A model generated the notes under the pieces. The model had not been told where the DNA came from. It ran no database searches and was given only the letters and a program-made list of their open reading frames with translations. Positions 47,276 to 57,760 of a stretch of 64,000 bases of DNA are shown here, in pieces. The translations under genes and the position numbers were made by a program. Each line of letters begins with the position of its first letter. Positions within the stretch are counted from its first letter, which is position 1. This stretch comes from Phocoena phocoena. Taxonomy: Eukaryota > Chordata > Mammalia > Artiodactyla > Phocoenidae. The DNA lies in the NCBI RefSeq assembly GCF_963924675.1, contig NC_089224.1, positions 48,837,158 through 48,901,157 on the forward strand. The letters run 5' to 3'.

Positions 47276-47723
47276 AATCAACTACCGTACTGTATCTGTA
47301 AAAGACACTGAGGTTTCTATATGTTCTGTCTCTCAGAACCACCGTAAAATGAGCACAAGTCCAAGAAAGTAAAGGAATGTCAGAGGGTCACAGAGATACG
47401 CTGCAAAGGTATGCATGGACGTCAATTTAAGTTTTAGTACCTACACGAAAGATGTGGGCGGTTAGAAGAACCCAAAAAAAGCAGGTGAGGAGCCACATCC
47501 CTGAGAGTCAAGTGATCGCTTTTCTGCTGTGATACATGCAAGCATTCTTCCTTTTTTCTTTTGTTTTCTTCACAATCAGTTAGCTTCAGGGCACAAGCAT
47601 AAATCTGAAATCATCATTATAAAATACAAATGTAACAGCAATTTGTGGCTAAAATATCCTTCCCTGACTTCCAACACTAGCTTTCAAAGATATCCTCTTT
47701 AAAAGAAAAAAAAAAGGTGTCTT

Positions 47724-47933
47724 TTTTTTTTTTTTGCGGTACGCGGGCCTCTCACTGTTGTGGCCTCTCCCGTTGCGGAGCATAGGTTCCGGACGCGCAC
47801 GCTCAGCGGCCATGGCTCACGGGCCCAGCCGCTCCGCGGCACGTGGGATCTTCCCGGACCGGGGCACGAACCCGTGTCCCCTGCATCGGCAGGCGGACTC
47901 TCAACCACTGCGCCAATAGGGAAGCCCCCCCCC
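47724..47933 (-). mobile_element. CHR SINE, young form
   Basis: Inverted copy: T run, gcggtacgcgggcctctcac, GC-rich body, 'accactgcgccaatagggaa' and a cccccccc patch. Exact duplication aaaaaaaaggtgtctt at 47708-47723 and 47934-47949. Confidence 0.97.
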
Positions 47934-48191
47934 AAAAAAAAGGTGTCTTCTTAATGTCAATAACGTGGGCCTCCTGAGTCCTCAAGCTGCCCCTAATTAA
48001 AACACCAAGCTTCAGAACTGCGAGGACCTTGGGATTACACAGGACCTCCATGAATCAGACTGCTAAACAAGTGAGACCACAACACAGCCTGGACTAGAAC
48101 TAGTGGCCTTGTCTCCTCCTGATCTAGGGGTCCCCCCACACCAGACCCCAACCCCCAGTATGTCAAGATGCCTTTTAAAAATGCAACGTCA

Positions 48192-48350
48192 GGGCTTCCC
48201 TGGTGGCGCAGTTGTTGAGAGTCCGCTTGCCGATGAAGGGGACACGGGTTCGTGCCCCGGTGGGGGAAGATCCCACATGCCGCGGAGCGGCTGGGCCCGT
48301 GAGCCATGGCCGCTGAGCCTGCGCGTCCGGAGCAAAAAAAAAAAAAAAAA
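48192..48350 (+). mobile_element. CHR SINE, young form, 3'-truncated yet polyadenylated
   Basis: gggcttccctggtggcgcag head and ggttcgtgccccggtggg B-box region are normal, but the body stops at cgcgtccggagc and passes directly into an A run of about 18. The last 50 or so bases seen in the other young copies are missing. Duplication atgcaacgtca (48181-48191 and 48351-48361, extended by preceding A's) proves it integrated in this short form. Confidence 0.97.
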
Positions 48351-48361
48351 ATGCAACGTCA

Positions 48362-50819
48362 ATACAAAAAGGCCCCTATTACTTACAAAGATCAGATCTA
48401 AGAAATGACCCTGATATTCCCCACCAATTCCCTCAGATAAAATACCATCCTCAAATTTCAGAGCCATTCAGATACTTTGTTTTTCATAATGTTTCCATTA
48501 ACAAAAAAAATCTGAATAGCTTTTTCTTTGCTTATTTCTGCCAAGAAGAAATCCTGTACTAGCTCTCTGAATAAAGGCCAGCCTGACTGCAAAAGGGACT
48601 GTGGTTATGTAACTGCCATCGGACCCACGACCATCACCGGGAACGTCAGGACAGAAACGGCTTTTGACAGAGAAGGTCAGAAGGCTCCAGGCGAGCACAC
48701 AAGGAGTTCACATACCTCCTGGTTAGAGAAAGTTTCGATCTGCAGGAGTACATTGAGTGAAACTCAAGCAATCACATTTCTTTCACTGATGTTACGTGAC
48801 ACCAAAATCCTGACTGACTCCATGAAAATAATCCAATTACTCCGTATGTGTGCAAAGGAGAGGCGGTACGTAAAGTTTCTTACCACTTGGAAATAAAATC
48901 TCCGATATTTACTGACACCTCAGGCATCTCATCTGCTGTGTATCAAGCAGAAACAAGATCCTGGGGTCCTTGAATTCCTTTCCCATCATTCATCATGTGC
49001 CCGTCACCATAAGAAGGGAGAGGGATTGCATTTCATTACGAGAAAATGAAAAGATCTTGATAAAATGCTGAGCTAAGAGATATCACTGAACATTCCAGAA
49101 TTTTCACCCAATGAATAAAGCCATAAAAGACAGCCAGGGGAGAGAATAAGATGATATTTCTTATGACCTGTTTTCTAATTAGTTTCTTCCTCCGTATTCC
49201 CTCTAGTAGTTTTTGCCTCTTTCCCCTGTAGCAATCTCTGGCTATTTTCTATTTTTTTCTTATTTATTTATTCTATCGCACTCTATAATTTTTATTGGAT
49301 TTTCTCAAAAGTCAACATCATGATTGCTGCGAAAGATATCACTGAAGTGTTTTCTCTCTTACTCCATCCCCTACCAAAAAAAAAAGATTAGTCCAGTCCG
49401 TAACCCCTATTTGCAAAAATTTTAGTGGGATCTATGAATATGAAGTTTGGTGTTTAACCCAATTATTTTAATACCTCAGAGCAACTCTTTAGGGAATTAC
49501 TCATCCCCATTTTACTGGCACATAGAAATCTAAAAAGAATATGCTCACTTTACCTAGAGATGGATATTTTCATTTCTACCCGTCACACACTTAGAATATT
49601 CACACTCTCAAATATTTGCTTTTTCCTCTCTTGGCTTCAGCTCTACTGTCTCAGCTGACAGAAAGAAAAAAAAATGACATTTTATAAATTGAATTCTGAA
49701 GGCTAAATGATAGTCAATACTGTTAAGCTGGTAGGGACAGGCCTAGCATACAGCAAATCCAGGATTATGGTATAAAAAAAGCAATAGTTCCTTTTAGAAT
49801 AAAACACTTGAGAAACTCCCCTGAAAAAAAGAACTAATGTTTTCTTATTAGCATAAAAAATGGGCAGTCAACACCAGACTCTTGGTACATTCCAAGATCT
49901 GCTCTTGTCTCCAACTTCCTTACCAGGATTTTTCCTTTCTGAATAATATGAAAGTTTCCAACTAGCTAAAAGAGAGAACCATTGCCAATGAATATCTTGA
50001 GAAATAGTAGTCATGGAAGAAAGTAGTAAAATGAAAGCTAATATATACTTCATATAAATTCAGATCATTAATAATTATCCTAAATTTCCATTATACATTC
50101 AATAATAAACTCTTCTATCAACAGAAATTAAATTACCATAAATTTCCAGCCAAGAAATAAGTAGTTAATATTATTCCAAATATACTGAAGCTCAGTGCCT
50201 ATCCTGAGAGCCAAATGAGATCCCTCTCCCATCAATGGCTTTTCCATGCATTCGGCTCACTGCCTGCTTATTTCAACCAGTAGGGAATGAATCAAGTTCT
50301 TAGCAATTTCAACTCAATTCTTACAAAACAATATTAGAGAGAAAATTATAAATGTTCACACAGCAATTCTGCTGTCCTCTTTCATGTGTATGGAAAGGCT
50401 CTTGTACAAAACAGTAGAATAAAGAGCAAACTTTCTTTTTTTATTTCTTTAAAGAGCCTTTATACCACTTAAACTGTACCAAACAAAATATTACCTCTAT
50501 CCCCATTTTACAAAGAAGCAATGACAACTCCTAAAAAATGAAAATTGTGTAGTTAGTTCATCTCTTTGTTTTTTTCATGCATCTAATGCAACCATAAGAG
50601 TATCCACTAGGTTTCTTACCGCAGGGATTTCTGTTCCAGGAACAAGAGCTCAGGTGCTTGCCAAAGGACAAAAGATCACCAGCAATCAAAAATCTCAAAA
50701 GAGGACCCCAATCCAGTGTACAAACATCACTTTTTCTTTGCTCACAGAGATACCCAGCAAATTTACAAAACTCGTTATCAATAGCGGTATACATGTAAGG
50801 TCCCAAGTGGCCAAGACTT
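48362..50819. other. Unique intronic sequence, nothing firm
   Basis: AT-rich. A weak inverted MIR-like patch (ttactcatccccattttact) lies at about 49497-49520. No exon recognised. Confidence 0.45.
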
Positions 50820-50889
50820 TTTTTAAAAACTTTTTAATTTTAGTGGGCAATACAGTGACATGGTTGAAAAACACCAACAGTATTAAAAA

Positions 50890-52250
50890 GTATACAGTCC
50901 TCATGAACATCAACACAAAACTCCTCAACAATGTATCAGCAAATTGAATCCACCAATGTATAGACTATATATATATACACCACAGCCAAGTGTGATTTAT
51001 CTTAGGAATGCAAGGCTAGTTCAACACTCAAAAATCAACTAATATAATACATCACAACAATAAGCTAAAGAAAAAAATCACATGATCATATCAATGAATG
51101 CAGAAAAAGCATCTGACAAAATGCAACACCAACTGAAAACTCTTAGCAGACTAGGAACGGAGAGGGACTACCTCAACTGGATAAAGCATATCCACAAAAA
51201 TCCCTACAGCTAACATCATACTTAAGGTGAGAAACTAGAAGTGTTTCCACTAAAATTAAGTACAAAGCAAGGATGTGCCCACTCACCACTCCTTTTCAAC
51301 AACGTATGGATAGTCTTAGCTAATACAATAAGACAAAAAAAATAATAAAAAGGAAATAAAAGGTATATAGATCAGCAAGGAAAAAAATAAAACTGTCTTT
51401 GTTTCTGCAGATGACATGACTGTCTCTGCAGAAAATCGAAAAGAATCAACAAAGAAACTCCTGGAACTAATAAGCAATTACACCAAGGTCGCAGGATACA
51501 AGGTTATTAAACAAAATCAATTGCTTCCTTATTTACCAGCAATAATCAAGTGGATTTTGAAATTAAAAACACAACGTCACTTACATTAGCCCACCCAAAA
51601 AAAGAAATACTTATGTATTAATTATAACAAAATATGTAGAAGATTTTTATGAGGAAAACTGCAAAACTCTGATGAAAGAAACCAAGAAGAACTAAATAAA
51701 TGAAGAGATAGTCCTAAATAATGAAGACTCAATACTGTCAAAACGTCAGTTCTCCCCAACTTGATCAACAGATTCAATCCAATCAAAATCCCAGGATGTT
51801 ATTTTTGTGATGTCAACAAATTGGTTCTAAAGTTTAAATGAAGAGGCAAAAGACCCAGAATAGCTAAGACAATACTGAAGGAGAAAACAAAGAGGACGGA
51901 CACTACTCAATGGCAACTTACCATAAAGTTAAGTAAACAACACAGTGCGGTACTGGTAAAAGAATAAACAAGGAGATCAGAGGGCCCAGAAACACACCCA
52001 CGTAAATACAGTCACCTAATCTTTGACAAAGGAGCAAACACAATCAAATGGAGTAAAGACAGTTTTTTCAACAAATGGGAGGGAACAATCAGACATTCAC
52101 ATGCAAAAAAATGAATCTAAACACAGATCTTAAACCCTTTCCAAAAATCACCTCAAACGAACCACAGGTCTGAAAACAAAATGCAAAAACTATACAACTC
52201 CTTGATGAAAACATAGAAATTCTAGAAAACCTTGAGTACAGCAATGACTT
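50890..52250 (+). mobile_element. L1M LINE, ORF2 RT to C-terminal region, sense
   Basis: 'tcctcatgaacatcaacaca', 'gtgtgatttatcttaggaat', 'aatgcagaaaaagcatctga', 'gcaaggatgtgcccactcac', 'ctgcagatgacatgactgtc', 'gaggcaaaagacccagaata' and 'atctttgacaaaggagcaaa' follow ORF2 order collinearly. Many stops and frameshifts, so a decayed copy. The block before 50890 (from about 50820) may be an older L1 3' UTR piece. Confidence 0.9.
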
Positions 52251-52287
52251 TTTCATATTAGTTGTTTTGAGACATCTGATCCAGGAC

Positions 52288-52792
52288 TGTGAGTGTCTTG
52301 GTGTGATAAATTAAGAGTGTTACCTTAGGTAAGGAATTTGTTTGGTAATGTCTGCAGGGAGACTTCACCGGGACAGAAGGAGCAAACATAGAGACAAGAC
52401 AGCTTGGAGTACAACTGTTAACACCCTACTGATGGACTGCTTAAAATGAGACAACTGGGCCAAGGGACTTGGCTCTTCGCTGGAAGACATGACTCCACAC
52501 TGCTGAGAGCTCTTCCAGGGACACTGCACTAGCAGCTCGGTTGGAGCAGAAGGCAACTTCCCGCTCACACTTGTCAAGAGGCCCATTGCTGGACCAGGGG
52601 TCACTGCTCCTGCTAAGAGGCCTCCTTCCCGGACTTCTTGGAGGGGCTCGTGACCCTCTTTTCTACTTTCACTACTTGACTAACTTGTGTGGTAATGGTG
52701 TGAAATAAACCACATGATTCTCTAACTGAATATTGGCCACCTTTCATCAATCTCCAATCCCGTGATTCTTGCCCAGCCTTACTGTTGCGACA
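52288..52792 (+). mobile_element. Probable solo LTR, family uncertain
   Basis: A GC-richer 505-bp block with possible termini tgtgagtgtc...ttactgttgcgaca, an AATAAA at about 52706 near the 3' part, and flanking ggac (52284-52287) versus gaac (52793-52796), an imperfect 4-bp duplication. It separates sense L1M on the left from antisense L1M on the right. Family not recognised; boundaries are inferred from TG...CA and the polyadenylation signal. Confidence 0.45.
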
Positions 52793-52794
52793 GA

Positions 52795-53165
52795 ACCACC
52801 ACCCCTCTTCCTACAGAAAGCCTGTCATGATGAGTGTTCTGCACCTTGCTTTCCTCCATGTGAATACATAGCAAGCTCCCTCTGTGTTTTCAACACTCAC
52901 ACAGTATTCCACTACTGATGTACCATCATCATCTATACCGTTAATATACAATTACATGGTCTCTCTCCAATACTCTGCACATGTTACTTCACATATAAGT
53001 ATACCTCAGAATAAATGCTCAGAACTTGATTGCATTTGTAATTTTGATAGATATTTCCTAATTGAGCCATTTCTTCTAATGACTAAAATACATACCCTCT
53101 TCAGCACACACCCTCAAAGAATATCAGGCAATTTATATGGAGTATGTCGTACTTTACAATAACTG
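52795..53165 (-). mobile_element. L1M LINE, antisense fragment
   Basis: 'cctccatgtgaatacatagc', 'cagtattccactactgatgt', 'catttgtaattttgatagat' and 'atttcctaattgagccattt' match the reverse complement of old L1 ORF2 3' sequence. Diverged. Confidence 0.62.
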
Positions 53166-54050
53166 CCCAAAGCATTTAAAATCATTCATTTTAAAGTCAA
53201 AATAAAATACTGACAAAATGACAAATGATGATCAGGAAAAAATCTAAATAATGTTCAAGAATGAAAAAAAGTCTATAATCCTTAGAGTTACTAGAACAGC
53301 ACATTTTTTTTTTAATCAAATACCAACTACGTTGGTGTAAAAATCTTCTATAATTACAAATCCCATCGATTTTTGTCTGAAAACAAAAACAGCAAATTAA
53401 GAAGAAAGCAGTTCAGTTTATGTGCAGATTTAAACAAATCCAGTCATGCTTCATACGTCCAATAAACAAGGTACTTTCGCTTTTACACACAGGAATCACA
53501 TGAAAACAAACAGAAAAACAGGCTTAAGATGTAATAAACTGACGAAAACCAGTTATAGAAGGGACTCATTCGTAGATTACCCTGAAAAATCAAAGTTACT
53601 AAGAAATGCACTAAGTACTCATATTTTTCTAAGCAATGTATTATTAATCAATTGTATCTGATCTGTCCAAGAAGTAAATAAAACGTCTTTAATGTTTTTA
53701 TTGCTAATGATGGTAATTTTTCTGACTAACAAGGTAAAACGCTAGTGGACTTAGGGTTAGAAAGGAAGTAAAAGGGCAATTTAGGTCTCAAAAGAAAGTT
53801 TCAAAACTGGTAAAAACCTGTAAAGCAACAACTAGAACAACGAATAAAGACAACTGAAGAAATACCTGGACATGATTCTACTGGCAAAGCGCTTAACAAT
53901 CCACAGCTCTATCCAATGGCGTGTGTACAGCAGAACAATTAATATCAAGGTGCAAAACTACTGGGGAAGAAAGGGGAGCGGCGTGAATCTTGGGCCACAT
54001 TATTAAGAACTTTAAGGCATTCTCCTGGAACTAGCCTCTTCTCAAAATCG
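53166..54050. other. Unique intronic sequence, nothing recognised
   Basis: AT-rich. No named repeat or exon. Confidence 0.4.
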
Positions 54051-54054
54051 CCTC

Positions 54055-54175
54055 CTCTAGTGCTCAAGTCCCATGAGGTCTAAGGGTTTTGTTTTCTTCG
54101 TGGCATATGCTCAGCATCTGGAACAGTACCTGGCACACAGCAGGTGCTCAAGGCATAATTGCTGAATGAATAACT
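54055..54175 (+). mobile_element. L2 LINE 3' terminus
   Basis: 'cagcatctggaacagtacct', 'ggcacacagcaggtgctcaa' and 'ataattgctgaatgaataac' is the typical L2 3' end in sense. Confidence 0.8.
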
Positions 54176-56139
54176 GAGTCTTAGACCATTCAGGCTGCCC
54201 ACTACAGCACCCTCACAGATCTTTCTCCATAAGCATTATTTTACAGCCCCAAATTATACTTTTGCGTTCTCCCTCGTCAGAACTTTACCATATCAATGCC
54301 CAGTCGATGCAAACAATAAATCTGAACAATTCATGCAAAACTGCAAATGACTACCAGCAGTTTAAAGTCTTGTCCCTATATACTCAAATAAGGATATTCG
54401 TCAATCCTAGAAAATAAAATTCAAAAGCTGATAATTCAAGTACCTGGGAGGAAACTGTAGGGCCCTAGTGACAAAAAAAATGCCTATTTTGACTTACCTA
54501 CCCAAAGAGCCTTCAATTTTGTCTTAAAGAAGATGGACTATAAATAGATTCTTTAAGCTCTAGATCTGTTTTGCCATAAGTTACCAGAGGAAAATAGTTT
54601 CATCATTAATTAAATGAGAATAGAAGAAATGTGACAAAAGGAAAAGGAGTTTTGTTTCTTTGCTAAAGATATGAGGAGAGGGGAAACTGCTTTCTTTTCA
54701 AGGTCAAATTTGCCATCTCTATACTTTGTATAAAGAATTTAGTCCATGAGAAATTAAGAACTGAGACCATAAATTGGGAATAAGTACTCCAAGAAAGAAA
54801 TCATCTAGAAAAGAAATTAGCTGAACAGAATCAAGGGCATTGCCACAAGCATAATTCCCTGCTTTAAAAAAAACGCAGTTATGTTCAACTGGACCAGCTT
54901 TTCACAACTGCAAAAATTATTCTGAACCAACCTTGACACCTAACAGTCATAAAAACAGTCTTAAAACACAGGCATGGCTTTAACTACAGAGACTTTCTTA
55001 GTTCCAAGGATCACTTAATAAACTGTTCTCTAAAACTCCTGGGTCCTGAGGTTATGAAAAACACAGTGCTTAAGGTTACTCAGACTCTGGAATGAGACTC
55101 CTAAAGGAAATTCTTCCCAAGGTAAAGAAGATAAATGCATAGAAACCTTAGTCATTTGGTCACTACTACTCCCTGGAAAACCTAAAAAAAAAAGAAGTAG
55201 TTAATTCTTGGCAGAGTAAGGTGAAAACAGAAATATACATGTTACAAACGTAAATAGCAGAAACCTAGTGTGTTGCACCTACAAGGGACAAATCCATCAC
55301 TGACTTAAGTAGTATGATAAGACTCTGATTGGTTATGAAGTACTGCAGAAGTCTCCTCTGCGAAACATGCCCTTTTCTTCATAGGATGAGCTTATTTAAA
55401 AGTATATTTGCCACTGCTTTGGGAGCAAATTTTGGGAGGCTACAACGCAGAAGTCTGTTTGCTTCTAGCTAATGCTTATGACTACAATTCATTCATGGAA
55501 GCTGTACCAAGTGAACAGGGGACCCTGGCTTAAGTATCATGAACAAATGACCTGGCTTTCCATAGGTGTCATGATTCAACTATATGAAGACCATTTATCT
55601 GTATTACAAGTTCTTCAAAGTCTTTGTATTTTACTCATCTAGGTGTACCCAGTACTTGGCACTTTGCCTGTCATTCTTAATAAAAGTGAGGAGCTAGGAA
55701 AGGAGTGGGGAGCGAGTCAATCTCCCATTAAGCAGACTGCCTGCCTCCTGCAAGCCACAGGATACATTCACAGTGTTGACTTTCCTCCCCAGACGCCCTC
55801 ACATCTGTCTTGGTCTTTAGCTGGCCACAGGAGCCAGATGCCTCACAACCACAATTATTGGGCAAGACGAGATGTCATCCTACAGGATTTCTATGTCACG
55901 GCCTTGGTAAAAAATTAAAGTGATGTCTCCATCTAAAGAGCACATATGATGCAGGAGAAACCAAGACCAAAGTCAAAGAGGTCAAAATCCAGGGAGCTAA
56001 AGCATGGAGAAGTTCAGAATAATAGTAGGGATGTAAGATGTAGTGTCCCCAAGAAAAGCAGACGTATCTAACTTTTGATGCAGTGCCTGTGGCATCCCAC
56101 TGGGCTACGCTGAGAGCAGTTATAAGACAGATGCAATGC
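54176..56139. other. Unique intronic sequence with a possible short L2 remnant
   Basis: 'gtacccagtacttggcactt' at about 55645 resembles an L2 3' end but is short. Otherwise about 2 kb of AT-rich intron without recognisable features. Confidence 0.45.
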
Positions 56140-56345
56140 AGACACAAATATTTATCCCATAAATAGCTTTTGAGCAGTAATGCCCGGCCAGGCAACAAGC
56201 TAGATACCATGGGGACAGGAGATAAATGAGAGATACACAACTGCTGCTGTGTAGCAATCTAGAAGGGAAACAGTGCCTCATACAAACAAAACCATAATGC
56301 ACAGCAGAGCACAGTTGTTATGAGAGGCACAGGAAATATGCTGTA
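56140..56345 (-). mobile_element. L2 LINE, antisense fragment (first of two)
   Basis: 'ccaggcaacaagctagatac', 'catggggacaggagataaat', 'ctagaagggaaacagtgcct' and 'tatgagaggcacaggaaata' fit the reverse complement of the L2 3' UTR. Diverged. Confidence 0.55.
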
Positions 56346-56374
56346 AGCATTAATAGAAAAGAGCAGAATTCGGG

Positions 56375-56890
56375 AATTCTTTCATTCACCCGACATTTAT
56401 CAATACTAGGTACCTACCTACCATGTACCAAGGACTGGTCCAGTAGCTACAGATGCAGGAGTAAATATGACCAGCCAAGCTCCTGACCAAATGTGACCTA
56501 AGTTCCAGTGGGGTGGATAGAAAACTTTAAAAATAAATAAATTCAGGAAATACTGAGTACCATGAAGAAAAAGAACACAGGTTTTGTGGTTACAGACTCC
56601 AAGAGACACACCTTTAAGTAGGATGGTCAGTAAAGGGCTTTCGAATGATGTAATATTTGCCAAAAGACCAGAATGCAGTGAATAGTATATGTGAACATCT
56701 GGGGGAAAACACTTCCGGTAGAGGAAATGGCCAATGAAAACCAGGAAGAACCTTGACGTGCTCCAGGAAGACCAACAAAGCCAATGAAGCTGGAGCAGTG
56801 CTGAAGTGGGCAGTGCTAACACTTGGAGCTGAAAAGAGAAGGCCAGACCACGTGGGGCCTCACAGTCTGTGGTCAGGATAGTCTAAAGGA
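56375..56890 (-). mobile_element. L2 LINE, antisense fragment (second of two)
   Basis: 'gaattctttcattcacccga', 'catgtaccaaggactggtcc', 'gacctaagttccagtggggt', 'ggatggtcagtaaagggctt', 'atctgggggaaaacacttcc' and 'gtggggcctcacagtctgtg' follow the L2 3' region in reverse for about 500 bp, one of the longest L2 pieces here. Confidence 0.82.
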
Positions 56891-56929
56891 GGGTCCAGGG
56901 GCCTCCTGTTTGTCTCCTCTTATTGACAC

Positions 56930-57760
56930 CTTACCTTAGCATGCTACATTTGTTACAATTAATGAACCAATATTGATACATTATTATTAACCAAAGTGCA
57001 TAGTTTATTCAGATTTCCTTCCTTCTTTTAACCTAGTAACATGTTTTTCTGTTCTAGCATGCATCCAGGACACCATATAATCGCATCAGTTTTCACGTCC
57101 CCTTAGGCTCCCCTTGGCTGTGACAGTTTCTCAGACTTTTCTTTGGTTTCGATGACCTTGACAGTCATAAGGATTGCTGGTCAGGAATATGACAGAATGC
57201 CCCTCTACTAGGGTTTGTCTGATGGTTTTCTCATAATTAGACTGCATGTGTGGGTTTACCACAGAGGTAAAGTGCCATTTTCATCATAACACATCCAGGG
57301 TACATACTATCAATATGACTTGTAACTGTTAATATGAACCTAGATCACCGGGCTCAGACAGTGTTTGTCAGGTTTCCCCACTGTAAAGTTATTGTTTTCC
57401 CCAAAACCCTTTGTCATACTGTAGCCTTTGGAAGAAAGGCTCTATGAGCAGCCCACACTGAAGGAGTGAGGAGTTACATGCCCCCTCCTTTACAGCAGAG
57501 TACATAAATTATTTGGAATTCTTCTGCATGAGATATTTGTCTCTTCTCCCCCATTTATTAATTTATTCAGTTATTTACTCATATTACTATTGACTCGTGA
57601 ATTAATTTGTGTTATGACCCAATCTCTGATGGATTCAAGAAAAGTTGTGACTTTTGTAGATCATCTGGCTTTTTACTGTTGTAAGCAGAGGGGCAATACT
57701 CTTCCCAGCTTTCCACATCCTAGCAGTAGCTTGTTCTTGTGAGTTTTTGTCTCTGTGTTT
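56930..57760 (-). mobile_element. L1M 3' UTR, antisense
   Basis: 'aaccaaagtgcatagtttat', 'taggctccccttggctgtga', 'cagtttctcagacttttctt', 'tcgatgaccttgacagtcat', 'ccacagaggtaaagtgccat', 'gtcaggtttccccactgtaa' and 'gaattcttctgcatgagata' are the well-known 3' UTR blocks of old L1M elements in reverse order. Confidence 0.82.

Larger units (their letters stand above)
44811..47705. other. Intronic sequence with MIR and CA-rich patches
   Basis: An inverted MIR lies at 46275-46400 and CA-rich runs at 45800-45815 and 47237-47265. No exon is recognised in about 2.9 kb. Confidence 0.45.
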
